Assembly: GCF_009862265.1 (NCBI RefSeq)
Contig: NZ_WWGX01000022.1
Location: forward strand, 343,551 to 407,550
Source of the DNA: Streptomyces sp. SID8352
GTDB taxonomy: Bacteria; Actinomycetota; Actinomycetes; Streptomycetales; Streptomycetaceae
Reading direction: 5' to 3'
Length of the DNA stretch: 64,000 bases
A program made the position numbers and the translations under genes. The notes beneath the pieces are model-generated. The model ran no database searches, was not told the origin of the DNA, and saw only the letters and a program-made list of their open reading frames with translations. Positions 48,812 through 56,946 of the stretch are shown in pieces (the first letter of the stretch is position 1; each line of letters opens with the position of its first letter).

Positions 48812-50242
48812 ATGCGCCGAGCGAAAATCGTCTGTACCCTGGGGCCCGCCACCGATTCCTACGACCAGATCAAGAGCCTGGTCGAGGCCGGTATGGACGT
48901 GGCCCGCTTCAATTTCAGCCATGGCACCCACGCCGAGCACGAGGAGCGCTACCAGCGGGTGCGCAAGGCCGCCGACGAGACGGGCCGCAGCGTCGGCACC
49001 CTCGCCGACCTCCAGGGCCCGAAGATCCGGCTCGGCCATTTCACCGAGGGCCCCGTCCTGCTCGAGCGCGACGACGAGTTCACCATCACCGTCGAGGAGG
49101 GCGCCGGGGGCGACCGCCACGGCTGCGGCACCACCTACGCCGGTCTCGCCGACGACGTCACCCCCGGTGAGCGCATCCTGGTCGACGACGGCCGGGTCTG
49201 CCTGCGGGTGACCGGCGTCGACGGCCCCCGGGTGCGCACCCGGGTGGTCGAGGGCGGCATGGTCTCCGACCACAAGGGGCTCAACCTGCCCGGCGTCTCG
49301 GTCTCGGTCCCCGCGCTGTCCAAGAAGGACGAGGACGACCTGCGCTGGGCGCTGCGCAGCGGCTTCGACGTGATCGCCCTGTCCTTCGTGCGCAGCGGCC
49401 GCGACGTGCTGGACGTGCACCGGATCATGGACGAGGAGGGCCGCCGGCTCCCCGTCATCGCCAAGGTCGAGAAGCCGCAGGCGGTCGAGAACATCGAGGA
49501 CATCGTCGCGGCCTTCGACGGCGTCATGGTGGCCCGCGGCGACCTCGGCGTCGAGATGCCCCTGGAACAGGTCCCGATCGTGCAGAAGCGCGCGGTCAAG
49601 CTGGCCCGGCGCAACGCCAAGCCGGTCATCGTCGCCACCCAGATGCTCGACTCGATGATCGACAACGCCCGCCCGACCCGCGCCGAGGCGTCGGACGTCG
49701 CCAACGCGGTCATCGACGGCACGGACGCCGTGATGCTCTCCGGGGAGACCAGCGTCGGCAAGTACGCGGTGGAGACGGTGCGGACGATGGCCCGCATCGT
49801 GGCGGCGGCCGAGGAGGACCTCCTCGCCCGGGGGCTGCCGCCGCTGACGGGGCAGGACAAGCCCCGCACCCAGGGCGGCGCGGTGGCCCGCGCGGCGGCG
49901 GAGATCGGCGACTTCCTCGGCGCGGAGTTCCTGGTGGCGTTCACCCAGTCCGGGGACACCGCCCGGCGCCTGTCCCGCTACCGCTCGCCCATCCCGCTGC
50001 TGGCCTTCACCCCGGACCCGGCCACCCGCGCGCAGCTCAGCCTCACCTGGGGCGTGGAGACCTTCCTCGGGCCGCGGGTGGAGTCCACCGACGCGATGGT
50101 CGACCAGGTGGACGAACTGCTCACCCGGTACGGGCGCGGGGAGAGGGGCGACGCCGTGGTCATCACGGCCGGATCGCCGCCCGGTGTCCCGGGGACGACG
50201 AACATGGTGCGCGTCCATCACATCGGGGAGGACGACTGCTGA
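48812..50242 (+). CDS. pyk: pyruvate kinase
   Basis: A 476-aa glycolytic enzyme (PEP plus ADP to pyruvate plus ATP). Conserved parts: KIVCTLGPAT at the N-terminus, MDVARFNFSHGTH, DLQGPKIRLG, VIAKVEKPQAVENI, VMVARGDLGVEMPLEQVP (catalytic Lys/Glu region and Mg ligands), VATQMLDSMIDNARPTRAE, DGTDAVMLSGETSVGKYAVE and a C-terminal regulatory domain. ATG at 48812 starts the conserved sequence immediately, consistent with a leaderless mRNA. From memory S. coelicolor has two pyk genes. A tRNA gene follows on the opposite strand 22 bp later. Confidence 0.97.
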   Translation: MRRAKIVCTLGPATDSYDQIKSLVEAGMDVARFNFSHGTHAEHEERYQRVRKAADETGRSVGTLADLQGPKIRLGHFTEGPVLLERDDEFTITVEEGAGGDRHGCGTTYAGLADDVTPGERILVDDGRVCLRVTGVDGPRVRTRVVEGGMVSDHKGLNLPGVSVSVPALSKKDEDDLRWALRSGFDVIALSFVRSGRDVLDVHRIMDEEGRRLPVIAKVEKPQAVENIEDIVAAFDGVMVARGDLGVEMPLEQVPIVQKRAVKLARRNAKPVIVATQMLDSMIDNARPTRAEASDVANAVIDGTDAVMLSGETSVGKYAVETVRTMARIVAAAEEDLLARGLPPLTGQDKPRTQGGAVARAAAEIGDFLGAEFLVAFTQSGDTARRLSRYRSPIPLLAFTPDPATRAQLSLTWGVETFLGPRVESTDAMVDQVDELLTRYGRGERGDAVVITAGSPPGVPGTTNMVRVHHIGEDDC

Positions 50243-50264
50243 CCTCTGAAAGAAAGGGATACGT

Positions 50265-50337
50265 GCCCCGGGTGGGACTCGAACCCACACTGAATGCCTT
50301 TTGAGGGCATCGTCTCTGCCGATTGGACTACCGGAGC
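50265..50337 (-). tRNA. tRNA with CAA anticodon (tRNA-Leu by anticodon), class-I shape
   Basis: On the minus strand a complete cloverleaf is readable: acceptor GCTCCGG / CCGGGGC (7 bp, one T-G pair), D arm GTCC...AGAC, anticodon stem ATGCC / GGCAT with loop CTCAAAA (U33, anticodon CAA, A37), variable loop of 5 nt (TCAGT), T arm GTGGG-TTCGAGT-CCCAC, discriminator base A (complement of 50264); CCA is not encoded. The anticodon reads UUG (Leu). The short variable loop makes it class I, whereas bacterial tRNA-Leu is normally class II with a long variable arm. The gene lies between pyk and pdtaR, antisense to both. Confidence 0.85.
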
Positions 50338-50438
50338 CTCTTCGAACCGAAGGCAGTGTATCCCCTCGGTGAAGCAAACATACAGGAGCTGGGTAGGCTC
50401 TTGTCAGCAGTGCCCCTGCACCGAACGAGGAGCCCCAC

Positions 50439-51095
50439 GTGACCGCCCCCGAGCCGCCCCAGCCAGAGAACGTGCCCGAAGACGACGCGTCGCACGTGCC
50501 TCCGATGACGACCCGCGTCGTCATCGCCGAGGACGAGGCCCTGATCCGGCTCGACCTCAAGGAGATGCTGGAGGAGGAGGGGTACTCCGTGGTCGGCGAG
50601 GCCGGCGACGGCGAGCGGGCGGTGGAGCTGGCCCGTGAGCACCGGCCCGACCTGGTGATCCTCGATGTGAAGATGCCCAAGCTGGACGGCATCTCGGCCG
50701 CCGAGCGGATCGCCGCCGAGAGCATCGCGCCGGTGCTGATGCTGACCGCCTTCTCCCAGCGCGATCTGGTGGAGCGGGCCCGGGACGCCGGGGCGATGGC
50801 GTACCTGGTCAAGCCCTTCAGCAAGAGCGACGTCGTCCCGGCGATCGAGATGGCCGTCTCCCGGTTCACCGAGCTGAAGACGCTGGAGAAGGAGGTCGCG
50901 GACCTCAGCCAGCGCCTGGAGACCCGCAAGCTGGTGGACCGCGCCAAGTCCGTGCTCCAGACCGAGTACGGACTGACCGAGCCCGCCGCCTTCCGGTGGA
51001 TCCAGAAGACCTCCATGGACCGCCGGATGTCGATGCAGCAGGTGGCCGAGGCGGTCATCCTGGACGCCGAGGAGAAGAAGGCGGCCAAGGGCTGA
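50439..51095 (+). CDS. pdtaR: ANTAR-domain response regulator
   Basis: A 218-aa protein; GTG at 50439 follows a GAGGAGC ribosome binding site and TAGGCT near 50394 may be its -10 box. The receiver domain starts near residue 26 (RVVIAEDEALIRLDLKEML), phospho-acceptor Asp in DLVILDVKMPKLDG (about residue 74), Thr/Lys switch residues in MLTAFS and LVKPFSKSD. A coiled linker (LEKEVADLSQRLETRK) leads to the ANTAR RNA-binding domain (LVDRAKSVLQTEYGLTEP ... MSMQQVAEAVI). Such regulators bind paired hairpins in nascent RNA and prevent termination. The cognate kinase is not in the window. Confidence 0.95.
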   Translation: MTAPEPPQPENVPEDDASHVPPMTTRVVIAEDEALIRLDLKEMLEEEGYSVVGEAGDGERAVELAREHRPDLVILDVKMPKLDGISAAERIAAESIAPVLMLTAFSQRDLVERARDAGAMAYLVKPFSKSDVVPAIEMAVSRFTELKTLEKEVADLSQRLETRKLVDRAKSVLQTEYGLTEPAAFRWIQKTSMDRRMSMQQVAEAVILDAEEKKAAKG

Positions 51096-51142
51096 CCCTC
51101 CGTCACCGGCCGGGCCCCGCCCGCCCCCGCCCGGGAAGGGCA

Positions 51143-51198
51143 CCGCACGCGTCCGGGCCCGTACCCCCGTCGAGGGGTACGGGCCCGGACGCGTGCGG
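51143..51198. terminator. very strong bidirectional terminator between pdtaR and livF
   Basis: A perfect 25-bp stem (51143-51167 with 51174-51198) and a 6-nt loop CGTCGA, 47 bp after the pdtaR stop and 16 bp from the opposing livF stop. It is extremely stable and symmetrical. Confidence 0.9.
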
Positions 51199-51214
51199 CG
51201 CCGGGGCGGGGTGC

Positions 51215-51931
51215 TCAGTCCTCGCCCAGGTACGCCTTGCGGACCGACTCGTCGTGCAGCAGGTCCTGGCCGGTGCCGGAGAGCACGATGTTGCCGACCT
51301 CCATCACATGGCCCTGGTCGGCCAGCGACAGCGCGGCCTGGGCGTTCTGCTCGACCAGCAGGATCGTGGTGCCCTGCGCCTTCAGGTCGGCGATCGTCGA
51401 CATGATCTTCTGCATCATGATCGGCGACAGGCCCATCGAGGGCTCGTCCAGCATCAGCAGCTTCGGCTGCGACATCAGCGCCCTGCCCATGGCGAGCATC
51501 TGCTGCTCACCGCCGGACAGGGTGCCCGCGGCCTGCCTGCGCCGCTCCCCGAGGATCGGGAAGAGGTCGTAGGCGTGCTGGATGTCCCGCTCGATGCCCT
51601 GCCGGTCACTGCGCAGGAACGCGCCGAGCCGGAGGTTGTCCTCGATCGCCATCCTGGGGAAGATGTGCCGCCCCTCGGGGGAGTGGGCGAGCCCCAGGGA
51701 GACGATCTGGTGGGCGGGGACCTTCTTCAGCGACCGGCCGTTGAAGCGGATCTGTCCGCCGACGGGCTTCAGCAGCCCCGACAGGGTGCGCAGCGTCGTG
51801 GTCTTGCCCGCGCCGTTGGTGCCGATGAGGGTGACGACCTCGCCGGCCTCCACCGTGAACGAGATGCCCTTGACGGCTTCGATCTTGCCGTAGGCGACCC
51901 GGAGGTCCTCGACTTCGAGCAGGGCGGTCAT
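51215..51931 (-). CDS. livF: branched-chain amino-acid ABC transporter ATPase (LivF)
   Basis: A 238-aa ATPase. Walker A GTNGAGKTT (about 37-45), Q-loop AHSPEGRHIFPRMA, signature LSGGEQQMLAMGRAL (about 138-152), Walker B LLMLDEPSMGL, switch His region EQNAQAAL. It pairs with LivG to power import. Its ATG overlaps the livG stop (ATGA). Last gene of the liv operon. Confidence 0.96.
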   Translation of the reverse strand: MTALLEVEDLRVAYGKIEAVKGISFTVEAGEVVTLIGTNGAGKTTTLRTLSGLLKPVGGQIRFNGRSLKKVPAHQIVSLGLAHSPEGRHIFPRMAIEDNLRLGAFLRSDRQGIERDIQHAYDLFPILGERRRQAAGTLSGGEQQMLAMGRALMSQPKLLMLDEPSMGLSPIMMQKIMSTIADLKAQGTTILLVEQNAQAALSLADQGHVMEVGNIVLSGTGQDLLHDESVRKAYLGED

Positions 51932-52818
51932 CGGTCGTTCTCCTTGCCGGCCGGGGTGTCGGCCGCGGTGCCGGCGTTGGCCTCGGCGGCCTCCACCTCG
52001 GCGGCTTCCGCGGCGCCGGGGTCGTTCTCCAGGGGTTCGCCCAGATAGGCGGCGACGACGCGCTCGTCGCCCTGGACGGTGGCGCTGTCGCCCTCGATCA
52101 GCTTCTCGCCCTGCACCAGGACGGCGACGCGGTCGCAGAGGTTGAAGATGAACCGCATGTCGTGCTCGATGACGAGGATCGCGATGCCCTTGTCGCGGAT
52201 CGCGAAGACCAGTTCCTCGGTGGTCCGGGTCTCCTGCGGGTTCATGCCGGCCGTCGGCTCGTCCAGCAGCAGCAGGCCCGGCTCGCTGGCCAGGGCGCGG
52301 GCGATCTCCAGCTTGCGCTGCTCACCGTAGGGGAGGTTGCGGGCCAGATGGTCCGCCTTGGCGGCCAGGCCCACGAACTCCAGGAGTTCCATGGCGTGTT
52401 CGCGGGAGGCCGCCTCCGCCCGGTGGAAGCCGGGGCCGCGCAGGACGGCCGACCAGAAGCCCTCCCTGGTGCGGGTGTGGCGGCCGACGAGGACGTTCTC
52501 CAGCACCGTCATGTTGTTGAACAGCCGGATGTTCTGGAACGTCCGGGCGATCCCCGCGGCGGTCACCTTGAACGACTTGGGCGGCAGCACCCGGTCCTTG
52601 TAGCGGACCTCGCCCTCGGTCGGGATGTACAGACCGGTGAGGCAGTTGAAGAAGGTGGTCTTCCCGGCGCCGTTGGGGCCGATGAGGCCGACGATCTCGC
52701 CGCTGTTGACCGTGAGGTCCACGCCGCGCACGGCCGTCAGGCCGCCGAAGCGCATGGTGACCCCGCGGGCGTCCAGGACCGTGGTGGCGGTGCCCTTGGT
52801 GGTGGTGTCGGTGGTCAT
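51928..52818 (-). CDS. livG: branched-chain amino-acid ABC transporter ATPase (LivG)
   Basis: A 296-aa ATPase. Walker A GPNGAGKTTFFN (about 46-57), the LivG-type insertion with RTFQNIRLFNNMTVLENVLVG (split by residue 90-110), signature region NLPYGEQRKLEIARAL, Walker B LLLLDEPTAGMNPQET and switch IEHDMRFIF. The C-terminal ~30 residues form an Ala/Glu-rich tail (AEAAEVEAAEANAGTAADT) beyond the usual end. ATG at 52818 lies 4 bp after the livM stop. Confidence 0.96.
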   Translation of the reverse strand: MTTDTTTKGTATTVLDARGVTMRFGGLTAVRGVDLTVNSGEIVGLIGPNGAGKTTFFNCLTGLYIPTEGEVRYKDRVLPPKSFKVTAAGIARTFQNIRLFNNMTVLENVLVGRHTRTREGFWSAVLRGPGFHRAEAASREHAMELLEFVGLAAKADHLARNLPYGEQRKLEIARALASEPGLLLLDEPTAGMNPQETRTTEELVFAIRDKGIAILVIEHDMRFIFNLCDRVAVLVQGEKLIEGDSATVQGDERVVAAYLGEPLENDPGAAEAAEVEAAEANAGTAADTPAGKENDR

Positions 52819-52822
52819 GTGG

Positions 52823-54658
52823 TCAGGCCCCTGTCTTGCTCAGGACGGTGGGCGCGTCGTCCTCTTCGTGGAACTCCAGCTGGCGGCGCCGGTTGGGGAT
52901 GAGGCCCTCCGGACGGAACCGCATCAGCAGGACGAGCGCGAGTCCGAAGGCGAGCAGCTGGTAGTCGCCGAGGAACTGGAGCTTGTTGGGGATCAGGAAG
53001 AGCAGGGCGGCACCGATCAGGGGGCCGGCGATGGTGCCCATGCCGCCGAGGACGACCGCTGCCAGCAGGAAGGCCGAGTTGGGCGGGGTGGTGCCGGCGA
53101 ACAGGTACTGCTCGGGCGTCACCGTGTAGGTGACGTGCGCCTGTACGGTGCCCGCGAGGCCGGCCAGGGTGGCGCCGACGGCGAAGGCGATGAGTTTGAC
53201 CCGGAAGCCGTTGATGCCCATGGCGAGCGCGGCGGTCTCGTCCTCGCGGATGGCGACCCAGGCGCGGCCGATGCGGGAGTCGCCGCTGCGCCGGAAGACC
53301 AGCACCACGACCGCCGTGATGACGAGCATCAGGAAGAAGTAGTTGGCGAACCGGCCGATGGTGAAGCCGCCGATGTCGTGCTGGATGCCGAGGTCGAAGC
53401 CGAGGATCTTCAGGTCCGGGATGGACGACACGCCGTTGGATCCGTTGGTGATGTCCGGGCCCGAGGTGCCGTCGGTGTTGTTGGCGGCGATGCGGAAGAT
53501 CTCACCGAAGCCGAGGGTGACGATGGCCAGGTAGTCGCCGCGCAGCCGCAGCGTCGGGGCGCCGATCAGCACACCGAACACCAGCGAGGCGACGGCGCCG
53601 ACCAGCACGGCCGCCCAGAACGGGAAGTGCACGTCGAACGGCGAGCTGGGCGAGCCGGACACCAGGGCCGCCGCGTAGGCGCCGACGCCGAGGAAGGCGA
53701 CGTAGCCGAGGTCCAGCAGGCCCGCGAGGCCGACGACGATGTTCAGGCCGAGGGCGACGGTGGCGAAGATCAGGATGTAGACGCCCAGGGTGGCGTACTG
53801 ATCATCCGTCTGGGTGAAGGGGAAGCAGGCCGCCGCGATGAACGCGCCGCAGACCGTGATGTTCTGGTGCCGGGCGGTGATCTGCGAGACCCGGGAGATC
53901 AGACCGGCCTTGTTGAGCGCCGCGAAGCCGAGCCCGGCCATGATCAGGAAGCCGACGAACAGCTCGTCGTACTCGGTGCCGATGCCGTAGGTGAAGACCA
54001 CCAGTGCGATCGCGAGGACCGCGACGATGATCAGGATCTCGGCGTAGGAGGGCAGCGGGCGGGCCGGGCGCGGGGTGCCCGCGGCGAAGGCCGCGCGGAG
54101 CGTGTGCCGCTTCTGCACGGCGTTGTGCTTGAACCGCTCCCAGCCGGTCTCGTCCGGGTCGAAGGGGTCCGGCTCGGGCCGTTCGAACGGCAGGGCCAGT
54201 GCGCCGAGCAGCGACACCAGGGTGGCGGCGGCCACGAGGTAGCCGCCGGGCTCCAGGTTGACCGCGCCGCCGAGCTCGGTGCTGATGGCGAGGACCGTGT
54301 ACCAGGCGGTGGCGAAGGTGGCCAGGGCGGCGAGCTTGAGCGCCGCGTCGGCCCCGGCGGGCACCAGCCAGCGCAGCCCCTTGACACCGTACGAGGCGAT
54401 GCCGAGGAGCGTGGTCAGGGCGCCGCCGATCAGCACCAGCACCTGCAGTCCGCCCGGGTAGCCGTAGACGGTGAGGTCACCGGGGAACTCGGAGGTCCAG
54501 GTCCAGGCCATGAACGTGGCGACGACGGCCAGGGCGGCGCCGCCGGTGGCGAGGGCGCGGCCGAGCAGCGGAGGGATGCCGATCAGGCCGGTGGGAGCGT
54601 CCGCGGCGGGCTCGCCCGCGGTCTTCGGAGCGGTGGTCTCTGTGGTCATCGGTGTCAC
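52823..54658 (-). CDS. livM: branched-chain amino-acid ABC transporter permease (LivM), long form
   Basis: A 611-aa membrane protein, clearly longer than the roughly 330-420-aa LivM of most bacteria. The first ~280 residues add about six further hydrophobic segments (for example LLGRALATGGAALAVVATFMAW, VLVLIGGALTTLLGIASYG, LVAAATLVSLLGALALPF), and the LivM-like core follows (NIVVGLAGLLDLGYVAFLGVGAYAAALV; LRLRGDYLAIVTLGFGEIFRI; AWVAIREDETAALAMGINGFRVKL). GTG at 54658 overlaps the livH stop (GTGA); an ATG 9 nt later is an alternative. The long N-terminus is a known actinobacterial feature. Confidence 0.92.
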   Translation of the reverse strand: MTPMTTETTAPKTAGEPAADAPTGLIGIPPLLGRALATGGAALAVVATFMAWTWTSEFPGDLTVYGYPGGLQVLVLIGGALTTLLGIASYGVKGLRWLVPAGADAALKLAALATFATAWYTVLAISTELGGAVNLEPGGYLVAAATLVSLLGALALPFERPEPDPFDPDETGWERFKHNAVQKRHTLRAAFAAGTPRPARPLPSYAEILIIVAVLAIALVVFTYGIGTEYDELFVGFLIMAGLGFAALNKAGLISRVSQITARHQNITVCGAFIAAACFPFTQTDDQYATLGVYILIFATVALGLNIVVGLAGLLDLGYVAFLGVGAYAAALVSGSPSSPFDVHFPFWAAVLVGAVASLVFGVLIGAPTLRLRGDYLAIVTLGFGEIFRIAANNTDGTSGPDITNGSNGVSSIPDLKILGFDLGIQHDIGGFTIGRFANYFFLMLVITAVVVLVFRRSGDSRIGRAWVAIREDETAALAMGINGFRVKLIAFAVGATLAGLAGTVQAHVTYTVTPEQYLFAGTTPPNSAFLLAAVVLGGMGTIAGPLIGAALLFLIPNKLQFLGDYQLLAFGLALVLLMRFRPEGLIPNRRRQLEFHEEDDAPTVLSKTGA

Positions 54659-55587
54659 GCCCTGTCCGCGACGCGTTCGCCGAGCAGGCCCTGCGGCCTG
54701 AACAGGAGCACGAGGATGAGGAGGATGAACGCCCAGACGTCGGCCCAGGACTGGCTGCCGAACTTGTCCAGGCCGGGGATGTCGGCGATGTACGCGGTGG
54801 CCAGGGTCTCCGCGACGCCGAGGACGACGCCGCCGATCATGGCGCCGTAGATGTTGCCGATGCCGCCCAGCACCGCGGCCGTGAAGGCCTTCAGGCCGAG
54901 GATGAAGCCCATCTTGAAGTCGATCTGGCCGTACTTGAGGCCGTTGGCGACACCGCCGACGGCGGCGAAGACCGCGCCGAGGGCGAAGGCGACCACGATG
55001 ATGCGGTCGGTGTTGATGCCCATCAGCTTGGCGGTGTCGCGGTCCTGGGCGGTGGCCTGCATGCCGCGCCCGGTCCGGGTGCGCATCACGAAGTAGGCGA
55101 GGAAGGCCATGCTCAGCGGGGCGGCGGCGAGCAGGAAGATGTCACCGGTCTGCAGGGTGGCGCCGCCGATGCTGAAGGGGCCGCCCGCGATCTGCGGGAA
55201 GGGCAGCTTCGACTTGGCCTCGGGGTACAGCGCCCACACGGCCTGCTGGAGGGCGAGGGACAGGCCGATGGCCGTGATGAGCGGGGCCAGCCGCGGGGCA
55301 CCGCGCAGCGGACGGTAGGCGAACCGTTCCGCCCCGATGGCGACCAGGACGGAGACCACCATGGCGCCCAGGAGCATCAGGGGCAGGGCGATCCACATGG
55401 AGGTGCCGTCGGGCAGGACGTACAGATGGACCGTGAGCGCCCCGAAGGCTCCCACCATGAAGATCTCGCCGTGGGCGAAGTTGATGAGCTGGACAATGCC
55501 GTAGACCATTGTGTAGCCGATGGCGATCAGCCCGTACATGGATCCCAGTAGCAGGCCGTTGACCAGCTGCTGCGGCAGTTCGTTCAC
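54655..55587 (-). CDS. livH: branched-chain amino-acid ABC transporter permease (LivH)
   Basis: A 310-aa permease with eight predicted helices. LivH landmarks: QQLVNGLLLGSMYGLIAIGYTMVYGIVQLINFAHGEIFMVGAF at the start (read in parts), LITAIGLSLALQQAVW, QATAQDRDTAKLMGINTDRIIVVAFALG (cytoplasmic EAA-like loop) and the terminal FILLILVLLFRPQGLLG. It forms the membrane channel with LivM. Located 117 bp downstream of livK in the same direction. Confidence 0.95.
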   Translation of the reverse strand: MNELPQQLVNGLLLGSMYGLIAIGYTMVYGIVQLINFAHGEIFMVGAFGALTVHLYVLPDGTSMWIALPLMLLGAMVVSVLVAIGAERFAYRPLRGAPRLAPLITAIGLSLALQQAVWALYPEAKSKLPFPQIAGGPFSIGGATLQTGDIFLLAAAPLSMAFLAYFVMRTRTGRGMQATAQDRDTAKLMGINTDRIIVVAFALGAVFAAVGGVANGLKYGQIDFKMGFILGLKAFTAAVLGGIGNIYGAMIGGVVLGVAETLATAYIADIPGLDKFGSQSWADVWAFILLILVLLFRPQGLLGERVADRA

Positions 55588-55704
55588 CGCATGTCCTCCG
55601 AGACTTTCGGACGTTCGACGGATGAGGCCGGATGCGAGTCCGCGCGGGGCGCCTGTGGAACAGCGCCCCGCGCGGCTCGTGGGCAGTGGTGCGGGCGGGC
55701 GGGG

Positions 55705-56946
55705 TCAGCCGCCGTAGGTACCGGACTTCACGGCACCCCAGGCACCGTTCTCGACGGCGTAGACGGTGAGCTGCTTGTTGGTGGCGTCACCGAACTCGTC
55801 GAAGGAGACCTTGCCGGTCACACCGTCGAACGACACGCTCTGCATGGCCTCGACGACCTTGGCGCGGGCATCGCCCGGCAGCTTGCCGCCGTTGTCGTCG
55901 ACGACCTTCTTCACGGCCTCGATGATCGACCAGGCGGAGTCGTAGGAGTAGCCGCCGTACGCCTCGAAGGCGTCCTTGTACCCCTCGGCCTTGTAGTTGG
56001 CGACGAACTCCTTGGCGGACGGGAGCTCCTCGACGGGCGCGCCGACCGAGGTCGCGAGGTCGCCGGTGCCGTTGGCGCCGGCGAGCTTGATGAAGTCGGC
56101 GCTGTAGATGCCGTCGCCGCCGACCAGCGGGATCTTCGCCCCGGCCTCCTTGATCTGCTTGCTCAGCGGGCCGGCCTGCGGGTACTCGCCGCCGTAGTAG
56201 ACGACGTCGGCGCCGGAGTTCTTGACCTTGGTGGCGACCGCGTTGAAGTCCTTGGTGTCCGGGTTGATGTGCTCGGTGCCGACCACCTTGCCGCCGAGCT
56301 TCTTGAACTCCTCCGTGAAGGTGCCCGCGAGGCCGGCGCCGTAGGTCTTCTTGTCGTCGATGACGAAGACCTTGCGCTTCTTGGAGTCGTTGTAGACGTA
56401 CTGCGCGGCGAACGGGCCCTGGACGGCGTCCGTGGTCGCGGTGCGGAAGTACGACTTGTACGGGCGGACCTGCTTGTTCTGCCAGTCCACGCCCTGGGTC
56501 AGCGACGGGTTGGTGTTGGCCGGGGAGACCTCGACCAGCTTCGCCGTGTCGAAGACCTTCTGCATGGACTCGCCGACCGAGGAGTTCAGCGGGCCGACCA
56601 CGCCGAGCACGTCCTTGTTGGCGACGAGCTTGGTGGCGTTCTGCTGGCCGACCGAGGGCTGACCCTGGTCGTCGAGCGCCTGGATCTTGAAGGTGACGCC
56701 CTCGACGAACTTCTGCTTGTTGGCCGTCTTGGCGGCGAGGTCCGCGGAGTTCTTGATGCCGAGGCCCAGCGCGGACAGGTCGCCGGTCAGGGGGGCGTCC
56801 ACGCCGATGACGACGGTGGTGCTGCCACCGCCGGAACCGTCACCGGACTTGGAGCCGCCGTCGTCGTCACGCGAACCGCAGGCGGTGAGGGTGAGCGCTC
56901 CCGCCGCCAGAGCGGCGGTGATGGCGATGAGCGAACGTTGGCGCAC
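55705..56946 (-). CDS. livK: branched-chain amino-acid-binding lipoprotein
   Basis: A 413-aa extracytoplasmic binding protein of the type-I periplasmic fold. GTG at 56946 has a GGAAAGGA ribosome binding site, 6 nt upstream. A 22-residue signal peptide ends at the lipobox LTAC (Cys23), so Lgt (encoded at 31650) and Lsp process it. A Gly/Ser/Asp linker (to about 50) precedes the ligand-binding domain, with VVIGVDAPLTGDLSALG, VGPLNSSVGESMQKV, VVYYGGEYPQAG and SIIEAVKKVV. It is the first gene of livKHMGF and captures Leu/Ile/Val or related ligands; the precise ligand is unknown. Confidence 0.93.
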   Translation of the reverse strand: MRQRSLIAITAALAAGALTLTACGSRDDDGGSKSGDGSGGGSTTVVIGVDAPLTGDLSALGLGIKNSADLAAKTANKQKFVEGVTFKIQALDDQGQPSVGQQNATKLVANKDVLGVVGPLNSSVGESMQKVFDTAKLVEVSPANTNPSLTQGVDWQNKQVRPYKSYFRTATTDAVQGPFAAQYVYNDSKKRKVFVIDDKKTYGAGLAGTFTEEFKKLGGKVVGTEHINPDTKDFNAVATKVKNSGADVVYYGGEYPQAGPLSKQIKEAGAKIPLVGGDGIYSADFIKLAGANGTGDLATSVGAPVEELPSAKEFVANYKAEGYKDAFEAYGGYSYDSAWSIIEAVKKVVDDNGGKLPGDARAKVVEAMQSVSFDGVTGKVSFDEFGDATNKQLTVYAVENGAWGAVKSGTYGG

